Origin: Eubacterium sp. CAG:252
GTDB taxonomy: Bacteria > Bacillota > Clostridia > Lachnospirales > Lachnospiraceae
Assembly: GCA_000436535.1 (NCBI GenBank)
Contig: FR886296.1
Coordinates: forward strand, 8,259-21,686
Direction: 5' to 3'
Length of the DNA: 13,428 bases
The notes under the pieces are model-generated. The model was not told the DNA's origin and did no database searches. It saw only the letters and a program-made list of their open reading frames with translations. Numbering within the stretch: the stretch's first letter is position 1; each line of letters opens with the position of its first letter. The position numbers were made by a program, and so were the translations under genes. Of this stretch, positions 11,875 to 13,428 are shown one piece after another.

Positions 11875-12936
11875 GTGAAACAGATATACAGGGTAGATAA
11901 GGGCGGTAATCTTGCACAGGCTCTTAGTGGGATTACTGCGCCAAAGTTATTATTATTAATGTCTAATAAGGAACAGTTTGAGAAGCACGTAGAGGAATTA
12001 GAGCAGCATTTCCCGGGTGTTCCAAGTATTGGCTGTATAGGTGGAAGCTACGGAGGACAGACAGTTGCTGTAGATAATGGTGTGGCAGTTATTGCCATGG
12101 ATGGCAACTTAAATGTAGTAACTAATGTGCTTGAGGAGGCTTCAACTATGCCGGTAAAGTACATCGGAAGACTTGAGTCAGATATAAGTAAGGTTGGTGC
12201 CTCAGAGAGTAACACAGTATGCCTTGACTTCTGTTCCGGCAATGATGCGTGTGTACTTACTACAATATATAGTGTTCTTGGAAAGAAACATATATCCCTT
12301 GTAGGCGGAACTGGTGACGGAGGAAAAGTATCAGTTAATGGCAAAGTTTATGCCGATGCTGACGTATACGCGCTTATCCGCAATAATGAGGGTAAGATTA
12401 AAGTTTATAAGGAAAATATATATAAACAGGTTCCAGATTGTCGTTTTATTGCATCTAAAACTGACCGCAGCAAGTATCTTATAGGAGAACTTAATGGAAA
12501 ACCAGCAAAGAAAGTATATCAGGATATATTAAATATCGGTGATAAAGAGATGGCGACACAGACATTTAAAAATCCATTAGGTAAGATGAATGGTCAGGAT
12601 ATATGCATAATATCTATTAAAGAGGTTGTTGGCGATAAGCTTGAGTGTTATCGTCAGGTCAATGATTCTGATGTTCTTACATTGCTTGAATCACAGGATA
12701 TATCCCAGGTTGTTGAAAATACTATTAATCAGATAAAGAAAGATTTTGCGCACATATCAGGTGTATTTTCTATTAATTGTGTATTCAGGTACTTACTCTT
12801 CACGCAGGAACATTATTTTGATACATATCTTAAGTCTATGTCGGTATTGGGCGACCATGCCGGACTGATAGGTTATGGTGAGCATTATAACCAGCAGTTT
12901 GTCAACCAGACAATGACTTGTGTTGTATTTGAATAA
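11875..12936 (+). CDS. FIST domain sensory protein
   Basis: A 353-residue soluble protein with FIST N- and C-terminal halves. The first half has APKLLLLMSNKEQFEKHVEE, SIGCIGGSYGGQTVAVDNGV and the glycine-rich HISLVGGTGDGGK. The second half has GEHYNQQFVNQTMTCVVFE at the extreme C-terminus, typical of FIST_C. FIST domains are sensory modules thought to bind small ligands such as amino acids, and they are often linked to chemoreceptors or cyclic-dinucleotide enzymes. The GTG at 11875 is chosen because AAAGGTGA (11862-11869) lies 5 bases upstream; an in-frame GTG at 11866 falls inside that ribosome site. A consensus promoter lies upstream and a chemoreceptor-like gene follows after 90 bases, suggesting a joint sensory unit. 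Confidence 0.85.
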   Translation: MKQIYRVDKGGNLAQALSGITAPKLLLLMSNKEQFEKHVEELEQHFPGVPSIGCIGGSYGGQTVAVDNGVAVIAMDGNLNVVTNVLEEASTMPVKYIGRLESDISKVGASESNTVCLDFCSGNDACVLTTIYSVLGKKHISLVGGTGDGGKVSVNGKVYADADVYALIRNNEGKIKVYKENIYKQVPDCRFIASKTDRSKYLIGELNGKPAKKVYQDILNIGDKEMATQTFKNPLGKMNGQDICIISIKEVVGDKLECYRQVNDSDVLTLLESQDISQVVENTINQIKKDFAHISGVFSINCVFRYLLFTQEHYFDTYLKSMSVLGDHAGLIGYGEHYNQQFVNQTMTCVVFE

Positions 12937-13026
12937 ATGTTACTGTTTAAAGTCCGTTTTAAAAATGCTGTGAATTAAATATGAGTCAGCAGCTAAAAGC
13001 AGATGATAGAAAGAGGAGATGATTAT

Positions 13027-13428
13027 ATGTTCGGTAGAAAATCAAAAGCACAGAAAGAAATAAATGTTGTAAATGAAACGAAGGTACCTTTGGACATGCA
13101 TCCGATAGTGCATGTAGCTGACAGTATTCTTGAATATCAGAGGCAGCTTGCACAAAGGGAAGTAGAGTCGCTTGATGAGATGTCAGAAGTGCAGAAGGCT
13201 TTTAAGCTTGCAACTAATGAAAATGAAAGATTAAAAGACCAGGTACAGGAATTATCGTCAGTATTTGCTGATGTAGGACAGATAGCAACAAGTTTTGATA
13301 GTGTAAAGAATGAAATCGTTGCATCGGTAGGAGAGGCACAGCAGAAAATAGATGATTTAAAGAGCAGTTCGGCCGATGTAAGTAAGAGCTTTGATGAGAT
13401 AAAGAGCGCATTTGGCGGAGTTCAGACA
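13027..13428 (+). CDS. Cytoplasmic methyl-accepting chemotaxis-like protein (partial)
   Basis: The first 134 codons of a gene that continues beyond the window. It starts MFGRKSKAQKEINVVNETKV, has no transmembrane segment, and then turns into a long heptad-patterned helix (EYQRQLAQREVESLDEMSEV, later SVFADVGQIATSFDSVKNEI and KIDDLKSSSADVSKSFDEIK). This resembles the N-terminal part of a soluble MCP signalling domain. The hallmark hairpin tip lies downstream, so the assignment is by pattern only. AGGAG (13014-13018) lies 8 bases before the ATG. With the FIST gene immediately upstream, the likely reading is a ligand-binding FIST protein partnered with a cytosolic chemoreceptor-type transducer. 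Confidence 0.65.
   Translation, partial: MFGRKSKAQKEINVVNETKVPLDMHPIVHVADSILEYQRQLAQREVESLDEMSEVQKAFKLATNENERLKDQVQELSSVFADVGQIATSFDSVKNEIVASVGEAQQKIDDLKSSSADVSKSFDEIKSAFGGVQT

Noticed and set aside
1..13428. CRISPR array or cas genes
   Set aside because: No regularly spaced repeats were seen; the only Cas13-related signal is the HEPN AbiF protein with its RNA.

Overview
The window looks like a chromosomal segment from a low-GC Clostridia, most likely a Lachnospiraceae gut bacterium. The evidence is AT-rich DNA, strong AGGAG-type ribosome binding sites, a tRNA gene without an encoded CCA end, and gene families typical of that group: a DUF4446 membrane protein next to serS, a DUF3881-like protein, a two-domain ThrE exporter, and a FIST protein beside a soluble chemoreceptor. 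In Lachnospiraceae the DUF4446-serS pair usually follows parA/parB near the replication origin. This last point is recalled, since parA/parB are not in the window.

Left chromosomal part (1-5082): the DUF4446 protein, a 450-bp AT-rich gap holding a terminator and repeats, seryl-tRNA synthetase with unusual active-site motifs, an HD-GYP c-di-GMP phosphodiesterase-like protein, a DUF3881-like protein, and tRNA-Arg(CCT) with its own promoter and a hairpin in its 5' leader.

Island (5083-8616): a 43-bp stretch running from the anticodon loop of tRNA-Arg to just past its 3' end is repeated at 8574-8616 with one mismatch. This is the footprint of an element integrated in the tRNA gene. No integrase is left. 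The island holds a decayed regulator-like gene, an intact AbiD/AbiF (Abi_2, HEPN) gene, a compact RNA of about 65 nt just downstream of it, a hydrophobic reading frame without a clear start, a decayed small ORF, and a truncated LytTR regulator fused out of frame to the tail of a surface protein. The RNA has a consensus promoter, a UUCG-capped hairpin and a UGCG-capped terminator hairpin. AbiF plus this RNA is the most interesting system here: AbiF-type HEPN proteins are reported to be toxins restrained by a partner RNA and to be related to the ancestry of Cas13.

Right chromosomal part (8617-13428): a 5'-nucleotidase-like HAD phosphatase, then a convergent ThrE-type exporter translationally overlapped with an unrecognised upstream gene. 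After a divergent promoter region come a FIST sensor protein and the start of a cytoplasmic methyl-accepting chemotaxis-like protein that runs off the window.
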